From: JAAYHC01 sp964483175
Lineage (GTDB): Bacteria > Bacillota > UBA5301
Assembly (NCBI GenBank): GCA_964483175.1
Contig: CAZAAT010000009.1
Location: 1 to 41,826 of the forward strand
Direction of reading: 5' to 3'
DNA: 41,826 nucleotides
A program made the translations under genes and the position numbers. The notes beneath the pieces are model-generated. The model made no database searches and was not told the DNA's origin. It was given only the letters and a program-made list of their open reading frames with translations. The first letter of the stretch is position 1. Each line of letters starts with the position of its first letter. Of this stretch, positions 6,921 to 14,465 are shown one piece after another.

Positions 6921-7871
6921 ATGATACCACAACTCAAGATCGCTCACATGCAGCCACGCTTGCCCATTATCCAGGGTGGCATGGCCGTTAAAGTTTCCAC
7001 CGGTAAACTGGCAGCGGCTGTGGCTAATGCCGGAGGGATCGGTACTATCGCCGGAACCGGGCTTACCTTATCAGAGCTTTCCGAGGAGATTAGGAAGGCG
7101 CGAACCCTCACCAATGGACGCGGCTATTTCGGGGTAAATGTCTTGTTTGCGGTCACCCAATTTGCTGAGCTCGTCAAACGCGCGATGCAAGAAAAGGTTG
7201 ATTTTATCGTTTCCGGGGCCGGCTTTTCCCGGGATATGTTTGAGTGGGGCAAAGAGTACGGTGTGCCGATCATCGCCATTGTCTCATCGGCCCGTTTGGC
7301 CAAATTAGCTGAAAAGCTGGGCGCTGCAGCCGTTGTCGTCGAAGGTAAAGAAGCTGGCGGCCACCTTGGCACCGACCAACCCGTAAAGAAAATCTTGTCC
7401 GAAGTTGTAGCGGCTGTGAAGATTCCAATTATCGCCGCCGGTGGTATCACCAACGGCCAGGAAATAGCCGAAGTCATCAAAATGGGAGCGCAAGGTGTCC
7501 AGATGGCTACTAGATTTGTGTTGAGCGAAGAGTGTGAAGCAGACCCCAAGTTTAAACAGATGATGTTGAATGCCAATCAGGATGACGTGATACTAATCGA
7601 GAGCCCGGTGGGTTTACCTGGTCGGGCCCTGAAAAACCCGTTTACTGAGTTGGTCAGCCGTGGTGCCACCCGGATCACAAAGTGCGAAAAATGCTTAAAA
7701 AAATGCAGTTCAAAATACTGCATCATGGAAGCCCTTAAGAAATCAGTGTCGGGTGATACCGACCATGGGATCGTCTTCTCCGGGGAGAATGTCTACAAAC
7801 TCAAAAACATTCTCCCCGTCAAAGAGATCATGGGCCAGCTAGCTGCGGAGCTTGATGCCGCTCTGGCTTAA
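6921..7871 (+). CDS. Nitronate monooxygenase-family FMN oxidoreductase
   Basis: This TIM-barrel flavoprotein of 316 residues is in the 2-nitropropane dioxygenase / FabK-like group. The N-terminal PIIQGGMAVKVS, the central VEGKEAGGHLG and AAGGITNG phosphate-binding loop are diagnostic for FMN binding. The ATG at 6921 follows TTAGGGGG; an in-frame upstream start at 6864 has no such site. A Cys cluster near the C-terminus, CEKCLKKCSSKYC, is typical of the clostridial branch and could bind metal or an iron-sulfur cluster. Both nitronate oxidation and enoyl-ACP reduction occur in this superfamily. No fatty-acid genes are nearby, so the reaction is not settled. A -10 TATAAT lies about 35 bases before the start. 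The gene stands alone. Confidence 0.88.
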   Translation: MIPQLKIAHMQPRLPIIQGGMAVKVSTGKLAAAVANAGGIGTIAGTGLTLSELSEEIRKARTLTNGRGYFGVNVLFAVTQFAELVKRAMQEKVDFIVSGAGFSRDMFEWGKEYGVPIIAIVSSARLAKLAEKLGAAAVVVEGKEAGGHLGTDQPVKKILSEVVAAVKIPIIAAGGITNGQEIAEVIKMGAQGVQMATRFVLSEECEADPKFKQMMLNANQDDVILIESPVGLPGRALKNPFTELVSRGATRITKCEKCLKKCSSKYCIMEALKKSVSGDTDHGIVFSGENVYKLKNILPVKEIMGQLAAELDAALA

Positions 7872-7878
7872 CAGTTGC

Positions 7879-8856
7879 TCAGAGTAGTTCTGCCCGTAAT
7901 TGTTGACCTGACTTAGGAGAAAGGTACGCAGGGGGGATATCCAAGACCGATCGTGCCCCCGTCTCCCCCTGCTTGCTTAATCTGGCAACAGCACGGGCAA
8001 ATGCGACCAAGACACTGCCGGTAAACTCCGGATTGCTTTCTAAGGCTAGGCTAAATTCGCTCCGTTGTTTGGTCTCTTCTCCGGTACGGCCGGTTCTGAT
8101 TACAACCCCTCCGTGCGGCATCCCGGAATGCTGCTCGTGGAGCTCTTGAGCAGTGACAAAGTGAACAGTCGTTTCATAGTCAGCAAAATAGTTCGGCATG
8201 GTTTTTATGGCGTGCTCTATCCGAGCCAAATCAGTCTCCTCTTCGGCCACTACATAGCACTCACGAATGTGCTTTTCCCCTGTCGTCAATAAGGGATTAT
8301 CACCGGCACGAACCCTTTCAATGGCTTCTGAAACCGGGATCGTGTATTGTATTGCATCTTTAACCCCAGCTATTCTCCGCACCGCATCAGAATGTCCCTG
8401 ACTGACCCCTTTACCCCAAAAAGTATAGGTATTTCCTTCAGGTAAGATGGCTTCAAAATATAGACGAGCTAGCGAAAATAAACCGGGATCCCACCCTGTC
8501 GAGATCAGACTCAAAGTCCCAGCCTGTTTCGCGGTCTGGTCCATCTGCGCAAAATACTCGGGGATCTTGGCATGCGTATCAAAACTATCCACAGTATTAA
8601 AATAGGCCGCAAGCATCGGACCCTGCTCAGGTAGGTCAGTGGCTGAACCCCCACAGAGAATAAGCACATCGATCTTGTCTCGGTACTCCAAAATTGTCGA
8701 AATCTGGACCAACTTACAGCTCGCAGCGACTTCATCCGGATCCCGACGCGTAAAAATTGCCACCAGTTCAAAATCCTCATTTTGCTGGAGCGCCTTTTCA
8801 ACGCCTTTCCCGAGATTTCCGTAACCGACAATCCCAACTTTAATCTTTTCACTCAT
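7879..8856 (-). CDS. ddh: meso-Diaminopimelate dehydrogenase
   Basis: This 325-residue NADP-dependent enzyme converts tetrahydrodipicolinate plus ammonia to meso-diaminopimelate in one step, bypassing the succinylase/acetylase steps of lysine and peptidoglycan precursor synthesis. The N-terminal Rossmann motif is VGIVGYGNLGKGVE. The segments CGGSATDLPEQGP, NTVDSFDTHAKIP and STGWDPGLFS are characteristic of Ddh. The length is that of the family. The start overlaps the end of the upstream ABC transporter gene by 8 bases, so the two are cotranscribed. The stop is close to the convergent flavoprotein gene, with no obvious terminator between. Confidence 0.96.
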   Translation of the reverse strand: MSEKIKVGIVGYGNLGKGVEKALQQNEDFELVAIFTRRDPDEVAASCKLVQISTILEYRDKIDVLILCGGSATDLPEQGPMLAAYFNTVDSFDTHAKIPEYFAQMDQTAKQAGTLSLISTGWDPGLFSLARLYFEAILPEGNTYTFWGKGVSQGHSDAVRRIAGVKDAIQYTIPVSEAIERVRAGDNPLLTTGEKHIRECYVVAEEETDLARIEHAIKTMPNYFADYETTVHFVTAQELHEQHSGMPHGGVVIRTGRTGEETKQRSEFSLALESNPEFTGSVLVAFARAVARLSKQGETGARSVLDIPPAYLSPKSGQQLRAELL

Positions 8857-10600
8857 CTAGGCCCACTCCTTTTCCGCTTTGCGCCCGATATAGTTTGGCA
8901 TATAAGCCGTTTAATTGCAGAAGTTGATCATGTTTACCCATTTCAACTATCTCCCCATCGGCAAGTACCACGATCTGATCCGCATCCTGAATTGTCGACA
9001 GCCGATGCGCAATGACAACTGTCGTTTTATTTTGTTTAAGCCGATGTAACGCCTCTTGAATCAGGGCCTCCGTTTGCGTGTCCACTGCCGAGGTCGCCTC
9101 ATCCAAGATCAAAATCGGGGCATCTTTCAGAACCGCCCGAGCAATCGAGATCCGCTGTTTTTGTCCGCCCGACAGTTTAACACCTCGCTCACCAACCGGC
9201 ATCTCATACCCTTTCTCGAGTTTGATGATGAATTCATGGGCATTGGCAGTCTTGGCAGCAGCAATAACTTCGTCACGCGTCGCTTCCGGCCGACCAAACA
9301 GAATATTATCGTACACCGTTCCGTTAAATAAAAAGACATCCTGAGAGACGATGCTAATCTGTTTCCGCACCGAGGCCACTTTCAGGCTACGAAGGTCATG
9401 GCCGTCAAGGAAGATCGCACCTGAGTCCGGGTCGTAAAAGCGGGGAATCAACCTGGAAATAGTCGTCTTACCCACTCCGGTCGGACCTACGATGGCCAAG
9501 GTTTCACCGGGCGCAACCCGAAACGAAATCCCTTTAAGAACTGGGTTTACCTCGCGATAACCAAAACCCACCTCTCGAAATTCTATCTCACCCTTGACCT
9601 GCTTAACTTCAACCGCATCAGGTTCATCAACGATCTCCGGATCCTCTTCGAGGATTTCCCGTACTCGTTCGGCACTGGCGAGAGCTTGCTGCAACCCTTC
9701 GTTAATCTGGCCCAAGGCTGTAATCGGTTGATAAAACAAATTAAGATACAGTAAAAATGCTACTAAATCTCCGATCGGCAACTGGCCTTTTAAAGCTAAC
9801 TGCCCGCCGAAAAAAATCACGATCACCGTGCCCACGCTGGAGACAAATTCGATGGCGGGGTGAAAAGCATTACTAAACTTCAAGGCTTTTAAGATAGCCT
9901 TAGTATGGGCTGAAATGAGCTCTTTGGTGCGAGCACTGGCCTCTTCTTCTCTCGTAAACGCCTTAATCTCAACGATACCGGTAAAGCTATCTTGCAAAAT
10001 CGAGTTTACCTCAGCGATTTCCGCTTGGGCCTCTTTAAACAAGGGGCGAGAAACTTTGCTAAACCGCAGAACTAACCAGGCTAGAAACGGCATCGGCACC
10101 AGCGTATACAGGGCTAGGCGAAAATTCATCGTAAAAAGAATGGCTGATATCCCGGCGAGCATTAAGATGTTAACCACCATGGTGGGAATAGCATGTGCGA
10201 TCAGTTGTTCAAAATTACGGGTATCATTAACCACCCTGGACATTAACTCACCGGTTTGTTTATCCTGGAAATAACGTAGTGACAGTTTCTGTAGATGATC
10301 ATACAAATACTGCCTGATCTCCCGCAAAATGTTCCAGGCGGCGTAGTGGGAAACGTAATTGGTGCTAAATTGAAAAACCGCCCGGGCTATATATACTCCG
10401 ATGATAATCAGAGCCAATAAACTGACCTGGCGGAAAACGTCAACACCGGGGGTAGGTTCGGTGACTGTTTGAACCAGACTCCGCACCATCCAGGGGCCGG
10501 CCATGTTCATTCCCGTCACCATAATCATGCTAAAAGCTACCAATAACAGCTGCCAACGATATGGTTTGATAAAGACCCAAAAGATCTTGAGCTCTCTCAC
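8849..10600 (-). CDS. ABC exporter, fused permease and ATPase (MsbA/MDR type)
   Basis: This is a 583-residue half-transporter with six membrane segments over residues 1-310, followed by an ATPase domain. The ATPase has Walker A GPTGVGKTT, the Q-loop, the signature LSGGQKQR, Walker B ILILDEATSA and the H-loop histidine in IAHRLS. A homodimer would export a lipid, drug or peptide; the sequence does not tell which. GTG 10600 is chosen because GGAGGGAGCAGG precedes it and the protein then begins MRELKIFWVF, as usual for the family. The longer frame from 10690 adds an unlikely Trp-rich leader. It precedes ddh with an 8-base overlap. Confidence 0.92.
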   Translation of the reverse strand: MRELKIFWVFIKPYRWQLLLVAFSMIMVTGMNMAGPWMVRSLVQTVTEPTPGVDVFRQVSLLALIIIGVYIARAVFQFSTNYVSHYAAWNILREIRQYLYDHLQKLSLRYFQDKQTGELMSRVVNDTRNFEQLIAHAIPTMVVNILMLAGISAILFTMNFRLALYTLVPMPFLAWLVLRFSKVSRPLFKEAQAEIAEVNSILQDSFTGIVEIKAFTREEEASARTKELISAHTKAILKALKFSNAFHPAIEFVSSVGTVIVIFFGGQLALKGQLPIGDLVAFLLYLNLFYQPITALGQINEGLQQALASAERVREILEEDPEIVDEPDAVEVKQVKGEIEFREVGFGYREVNPVLKGISFRVAPGETLAIVGPTGVGKTTISRLIPRFYDPDSGAIFLDGHDLRSLKVASVRKQISIVSQDVFLFNGTVYDNILFGRPEATRDEVIAAAKTANAHEFIIKLEKGYEMPVGERGVKLSGGQKQRISIARAVLKDAPILILDEATSAVDTQTEALIQEALHRLKQNKTTVVIAHRLSTIQDADQIVVLADGEIVEMGKHDQLLQLNGLYAKLYRAQSGKGVGLDE

Positions 10601-10716
10601 CCTGCTCCCTCCAAAAGTAGATGAAAAAGAACCCCAACTATACCGAGGTTCCGCAACCACCACCCATATACTTGTTCGCCAATGTAACATTTTCCTACTG
10701 AACTAATTCGGAAAAC

Positions 10717-11085
10717 TCACTTGTCGGGCTCATAGGTTGGAAGAGAAAGCAGATAAATCGTTACCCCCGTACCGATACCTGCTAGTAGCAGCCGTATTGC
10801 CAACACCTTCATTATAAGGTGAATAGAAAGGCCCAAGGTCAACCAAATCATGGCAATTGCATAGATCTTGGCCTTACGCGGAATTCCTTTGCCACTATAA
10901 TAATTCCGAACATATTTACCCAAATAATAGTGGTTAATTAACCACTGGTATGCCTTGTCCGAACTGCGCAAAAAAGCTGCCGCCGCTAACAGGAGAAAAG
11001 GGGTGGTCGGCAAGACCGGTAGAAAAATACCTACCACCCCTAAGACAACCGAGATTAAACCAATTACAAAAAGTATTGTTCGCAT
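10717..11085 (-). CDS. YbaN-family (DUF454) inner-membrane protein
   Basis: This 122-residue protein has three or four hydrophobic segments. It carries the family pattern GVVGIFLPVLPTTPFLLLAA followed by FLRSSDKAYQWL and a Tyr-rich GKYVRNY stretch. The function of DUF454/YbaN proteins is unknown. It lies between the orphan MetQ gene and the ABC exporter on the same strand, 41 bases after MetQ, so it may be transcribed from the SAM-riboswitch promoter. Nothing else in the sequence ties it to methionine. Confidence 0.9.
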   Translation of the reverse strand: MRTILFVIGLISVVLGVVGIFLPVLPTTPFLLLAAAAFLRSSDKAYQWLINHYYLGKYVRNYYSGKGIPRKAKIYAIAMIWLTLGLSIHLIMKVLAIRLLLAGIGTGVTIYLLSLPTYEPDK

Positions 11086-11126
11086 ATAAAATAGAATGCC
11101 ATAAGTAATGGCCTTTAGTCGAGTGA

Positions 11127-11924
11127 CTATTTCACCTCAAATCCTGGAATGAGCGAACCCTCGTACTTTTCACTGACAAAATCGGCAATTTTTTGCGTGT
11201 GGTACGCCCTGACAAGTGCTTGAAGCTCTGGCCGGTTTTCATCACCAGCTCTAACAGCCAGAATGTTTACGTATGGTGAATCCGCACCTTCTAAATAGAT
11301 CGAATCACGAACCGGATTCAGGCCCGCTTCAATCGCATAATTGGTATTAATAGCTGCGATATCTACATCCTCCAAGGCCCGTGGCAACTGAGCCGCATCC
11401 AATTCGCGTATGACCAACCTGCGTGGGTTTTCGGCGATATCAAACACTGTCGCCTTGATCCCGACCCCAGGTTGGAGTTTGATTAAACCTGCCTTTTCCA
11501 GCAAGACCAAAACACGACCACCGTTAGTTGGGTCATTCGGTATCGCTACGACCGCGCGATCACGCAGATCTGCTAAGTCCGTAATCCGACGAGAGTAAAT
11601 ACCGATCGGGAAGTTAATCGTGGGGGCCAGTTTGACCAAGTTTAGTCTGCGATCTGCCGCAAAATTGACTAGAAAGGGCTCATGCTGATAACTATTGACA
11701 TCAATCTCACCTTCAGCCAAAGCTAGGTTCGGGGTTACATAATCCTGAAAGGTGACGATTTCGACTGCAATTCCCTGCTCAGTCAGGATTTCGGCGACTA
11801 ACTCCATAATTTCTTCGTGCACTCCCGGAGTGACCCCTACTTTAATCTTTTGGGCTGCGCTAGCTAGTACCGATAAGCTCAGAAGTAGGCCTACGATCAA
11901 CGCCAATGTACATATCTTCTTCAC
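11127..11924 (-). CDS. metQ: D-methionine-type substrate-binding protein (MetQ family)
   Basis: This is a 265-residue NlpA/MetQ-family binding protein that would capture methionine for an ABC importer. The mature start KIKVGVTPGVHEEIMELV and the motifs INTNYAIEAGLNP and SPYVNILAVR are typical. The SAM-I riboswitch directly upstream confirms a methionine-related role. Two points are odd. The signal peptide ends LSVLASAAQ, with no lipobox Cys, whereas Gram-positive MetQ is normally a lipoprotein. And no metN or metI lies next to it, so the importer subunits must be elsewhere. The start is ATG 11924. Confidence 0.92.
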   Translation of the reverse strand: MKKICTLALIVGLLLSLSVLASAAQKIKVGVTPGVHEEIMELVAEILTEQGIAVEIVTFQDYVTPNLALAEGEIDVNSYQHEPFLVNFAADRRLNLVKLAPTINFPIGIYSRRITDLADLRDRAVVAIPNDPTNGGRVLVLLEKAGLIKLQPGVGIKATVFDIAENPRRLVIRELDAAQLPRALEDVDIAAINTNYAIEAGLNPVRDSIYLEGADSPYVNILAVRAGDENRPELQALVRAYHTQKIADFVSEKYEGSLIPGFEVK

Positions 11925-11955
11925 TACTCATACTCCTCTCTCGTTTGTTCGGCAA

Positions 11956-11986
11956 GAAAAAAACCCTTCCAAGACTAAGGAAGGGT
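11956..11986 (-). terminator. SAM riboswitch expression-platform terminator
   Basis: On the minus strand ACCCTTCC and GGAAGGGT (11986-11979 and 11970-11963) form a stem followed by a run of seven T. It lies between the SAM-I aptamer and the metQ start, so SAM binding should end transcription here. Confidence 0.93.
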
Positions 11987-12005
11987 AAAAACACATTGGT
12001 CCCTC

Positions 12006-12122
12006 CTCTCATCTCTCGAAGCATGCTGTCTGCTCCGTAGGAATTGGCACCAATCAGAAAGAAATTTTTCTGACGGTTGCCGGGTTTCATTGGGCCAGTC
12101 CCTCCACCACTCTTGATAAGAG
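12006..12122 (-). ncRNA. SAM-I riboswitch (S-box) aptamer
   Basis: The minus strand from 12122 reads CTCTTATC, then AAGAGTGGTGGAGGGA, then the conserved CCCAATGAAACCCGGCAAC core. It closes with GATGAGAG at 12013-12006, which pairs with the first eight bases as helix P1. The internal GGTGCCAATTCC and the GAGAGATGAGAGGAGGGACC end are also typical. A -10 TATAAT at 12146-12141 places transcription start about ten bases before P1. A terminator follows at 11956-11986. The class binds S-adenosylmethionine and shuts off downstream genes, here metQ and perhaps the YbaN-like gene. Confidence 0.97.
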
Positions 12123-12208
12123 CCGAAATCAAACGATTTAATTATAGTAAGTTCGATATTAGCACGGAAGAAACCAAAATGCAATACTAATTTTACAGTT
12201 TGGATCCA

Positions 12209-13102
12209 TTATATTAGTGCCCGCAACTCAGCCGGCATATTATGCATCCCTTTGACCTCAACTTTTTCCATAATCGGCTGGCCTTGCGCCGCAAGCACGT
12301 TCTTTCCCTCGGTAAAAAAGTATTTCAGAAACTCGATCGCCATCCGGGGATTGTGCCCGGTTTTGGGCATGGTCAGTGAATAGACAATGGGCTCACCATA
12401 AACTGTCAGAGTTTCGCCGAGATTAGCGCCGGCTAAGTTAATTGAAGCGGTGCGATAGAATCCAGCATGCCGAATAGCGCTTAAATTAATCTCGGCAGGA
12501 AGTTTAAGATAGCGCAGCGAGGGATTACGGGCCACATTCTGCCTTGCAACTGACTCGTATTCAAAAATATAATCCAACTTGCCCTCTTCCAAGAGGGTAA
12601 TTAGTTGGTCGGTCTTGGGCGTAATATTCGTTTGCGGGCAGGCTTTAGTCAGCTCCATAAAGAGACCTGGCTGTTGGTAGTGCTTTTCTGCCAACTGCCA
12701 GAGCAAAACCGTTCGGTATCCACACGGGTCGAGGTCAGGTGCGCTATGGCCATAGTTGACACCCGGTCGCAGCAAGATCTCATACCAATTACTGCTCGAT
12801 ATCTGGTCGGCATATCTGCTCCGGTCAGAGTAGATGATGACCATTGAATTGTATGCAAAAAGCGCATTCCAGTTGGCATGATCGGGAATCAGCAGCTTAT
12901 CGATGACCTTGTAGTCGGCCGAGGCGAGAATATCGACAGCATCCCCTACTTCAGTAATCATCCTGGCAATCTTGGTACTACCTCCGGATACCAGCTTCAC
13001 TCTTATATCAGGATGCAGCTGTTCAAAGCCGGCTTTGATGGCCTCAAAAGGCACAGATAAACTGCCGGCATGGTAGATGACCACTTCACATTCACTTCCC
13101 AC
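12209..13102 (-). CDS. Tungstate/molybdate-binding protein, WtpA/ModA-like, apparently without signal peptide
   Basis: The protein has about 297 residues. The start VVIYHAGSLSVPFEAI, followed by KLVSGGSTKIARMITE and DILASADYKVID, is typical of WtpA-type periplasmic binding proteins for tungstate or molybdate. The fold is complete but no export signal is encoded. GTG 13102 begins at MGSECEVV. In the same frame, just upstream, is LELAGCNVV, which looks like a lipobox remnant, and a TAA stop lies five codons before that Cys. The 3' end of the MATE gene occupies the place where the signal peptide should be. A deletion or a non-standard start (CTG 13126) could explain this. No WtpB/WtpC permease or ATPase genes are nearby. 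Confidence 0.85.
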   Translation of the reverse strand: MGSECEVVIYHAGSLSVPFEAIKAGFEQLHPDIRVKLVSGGSTKIARMITEVGDAVDILASADYKVIDKLLIPDHANWNALFAYNSMVIIYSDRSRYADQISSSNWYEILLRPGVNYGHSAPDLDPCGYRTVLLWQLAEKHYQQPGLFMELTKACPQTNITPKTDQLITLLEEGKLDYIFEYESVARQNVARNPSLRYLKLPAEINLSAIRHAGFYRTASINLAGANLGETLTVYGEPIVYSLTMPKTGHNPRMAIEFLKYFFTEGKNVLAAQGQPIMEKVEVKGMHNMPAELRALI

Positions 13103-13116
13103 TACATTACAACCTG

Positions 13117-14445
13117 CTAATTCCAGACATTACGCCAAACCCAATACGTTGAAGCGATAACGGCGACCAAGTTCCCCAAACCGAAAGCCAGCCAAACACC
13201 GGTCGCACCAAGGCTAAAGGTGAAACCTAATAGATATGAGCATGGTAAAGCGATGCCCCAGATTCTAAGGGCTGAGACGACCAATGTTGGATAGCCAAAG
13301 CCTAGACCTTGTAGGATAGCATTGTTAATAATGTCTAGGGCGGCTAGCGGATAACTCCAACCAAAAAACCGCACATATTCGTACCCAGCCCGCATTAAGT
13401 CACGATCTTGCGTTACTCGGTCCCAAATCAGTTCTGGCCAGAGTAGAAATACTGCCGTTAATAGGGAGGCTAAACCAAAAATCACAATGTACAAACGTTG
13501 GACAGTTAGTCGAATCAAATCAAGGCGCCCTGCTCCGCGCAGATTAGCGATCAGAGTTATCGCGGCCGCGGTAAAGAACATCGCCGGGAGATAAATTAAC
13601 TGGTCAATCCTTGTACCCAAGCCGCGCGTAGCCACCGTGACCTGACCAAGCTGTAGGAGCAACCCATTGAGAACCATGACCGCTAACGGCTGTACTGATT
13701 TGGCTAGCCCAACCGGTACTGCGATTTTGAAAATCGACCTAACATGAGCCGGTGTTATCTGCCTAACAAGTTCTTCTCCTTTGAGTAAAAACCAATACGC
13801 TGCAACAGTTGCGCATAGCTTTGCAGTAATGCTGCCTACCCCTACCCCAACGACGCCAAGCGGCGGAATTAACCAAAAGCCCCGAATGAATAAGAAATCT
13901 AATAGCGCATTAAAGATCGTCGTACAGATAGAGAGCATGGCCACCACTCGCATCTTACCCTCTCCGCGGAGCAGGCTGAGGCTGGTGGAATGGAGGAAAA
14001 TCACGGGGATGCCCAGGATATAAGGCAGCAAGTACATCCTGGTCTGAGCAATAACTTCACTTGAAGCACCTGATAAGGGCAGGATCAACGGAACCGCGAT
14101 GATTATCGCGGCCGCCAAGACGAGTCCAAAAATCAGGGAGAACAGCGAAGAGGTTAACAGAATGTTATCTTCGGCTTTCCCCTTACCTTCACCCAGCAGA
14201 CGAGAGGTCAAGGAGTTGGTCCCTACTCCCCACGCATAAGCCATGTTAGTGATAACCATCACGAAGGGAAAACCAATACTTAAAATACTTAGATCTTTGG
14301 TGCTACGCAGACTAACGATCAAGCCTTCGACAAAACCAAAGCCTTGTTGAAAAAGAAGGGTGACGATATTCGGATAGACAAGCCTCCAAAGCGTCTGATT
14401 AAGATTACTAGCGGTAACTTCGCCCAGGCCCGCGCTGGCTTTAAC
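13117..14445 (-). CDS. MATE-family efflux transporter
   Basis: This is a 12-helix multidrug/metabolite exporter driven by Na+ or H+. From TTG 14322 only 401 residues would be made and half of the first membrane helix would be lost. The frame stays open further upstream, encoding LWRLVYPNIVTLLFQQGFGF, the expected first helix. There is no ATG, GTG or TTG between the in-frame TGA at 14463-14461 and 14322. GTT at 14445 lies six bases after AAGGAGAGG and would give 442 residues, the family length, so I place the start there. The gene follows the 375-residue protein by 20 bases. The substrate is unknown; its operon suggests a product of the radical SAM enzyme or a metal ligand. Confidence 0.85.
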   Translation of the reverse strand, partial: VKASAGLGEVTASNLNQTLWRLVYPNIVTLLFQQGFGFVEGLIVSLRSTKDLSILSIGFPFVMVITNMAYAWGVGTNSLTSRLLGEGKGKAEDNILLTSSLFSLIFGLVLAAAIIIAVPLILPLSGASSEVIAQTRMYLLPYILGIPVIFLHSTSLSLLRGEGKMRVVAMLSICTTIFNALLDFLFIRGFWLIPPLGVVGVGVGSITAKLCATVAAYWFLLKGEELVRQITPAHVRSIFKIAVPVGLAKSVQPLAVMVLNGLLLQLGQVTVATRGLGTRIDQLIYLPAMFFTAAAITLIANLRGAGRLDLIRLTVQRLYIVIFGLASLLTAVFLLWPELIWDRVTQDRDLMRAGYEYVRFFGWSYPLAALDIINNAILQGLGFGYPTLVVSALRIWGIALPCSYLLGFTFSLGATGVWLAFGLGNLVAVIASTYWVWRNVWN

Positions 14446-14465
14446 CGGTGACCTCTCCTTTCAAA

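Noticed and set aside
11860..12184. Small minus-strand frames across the metQ leader
   Set aside because: They fall inside the SAM-I aptamer and its terminator, whose RNA structure explains the sequence.
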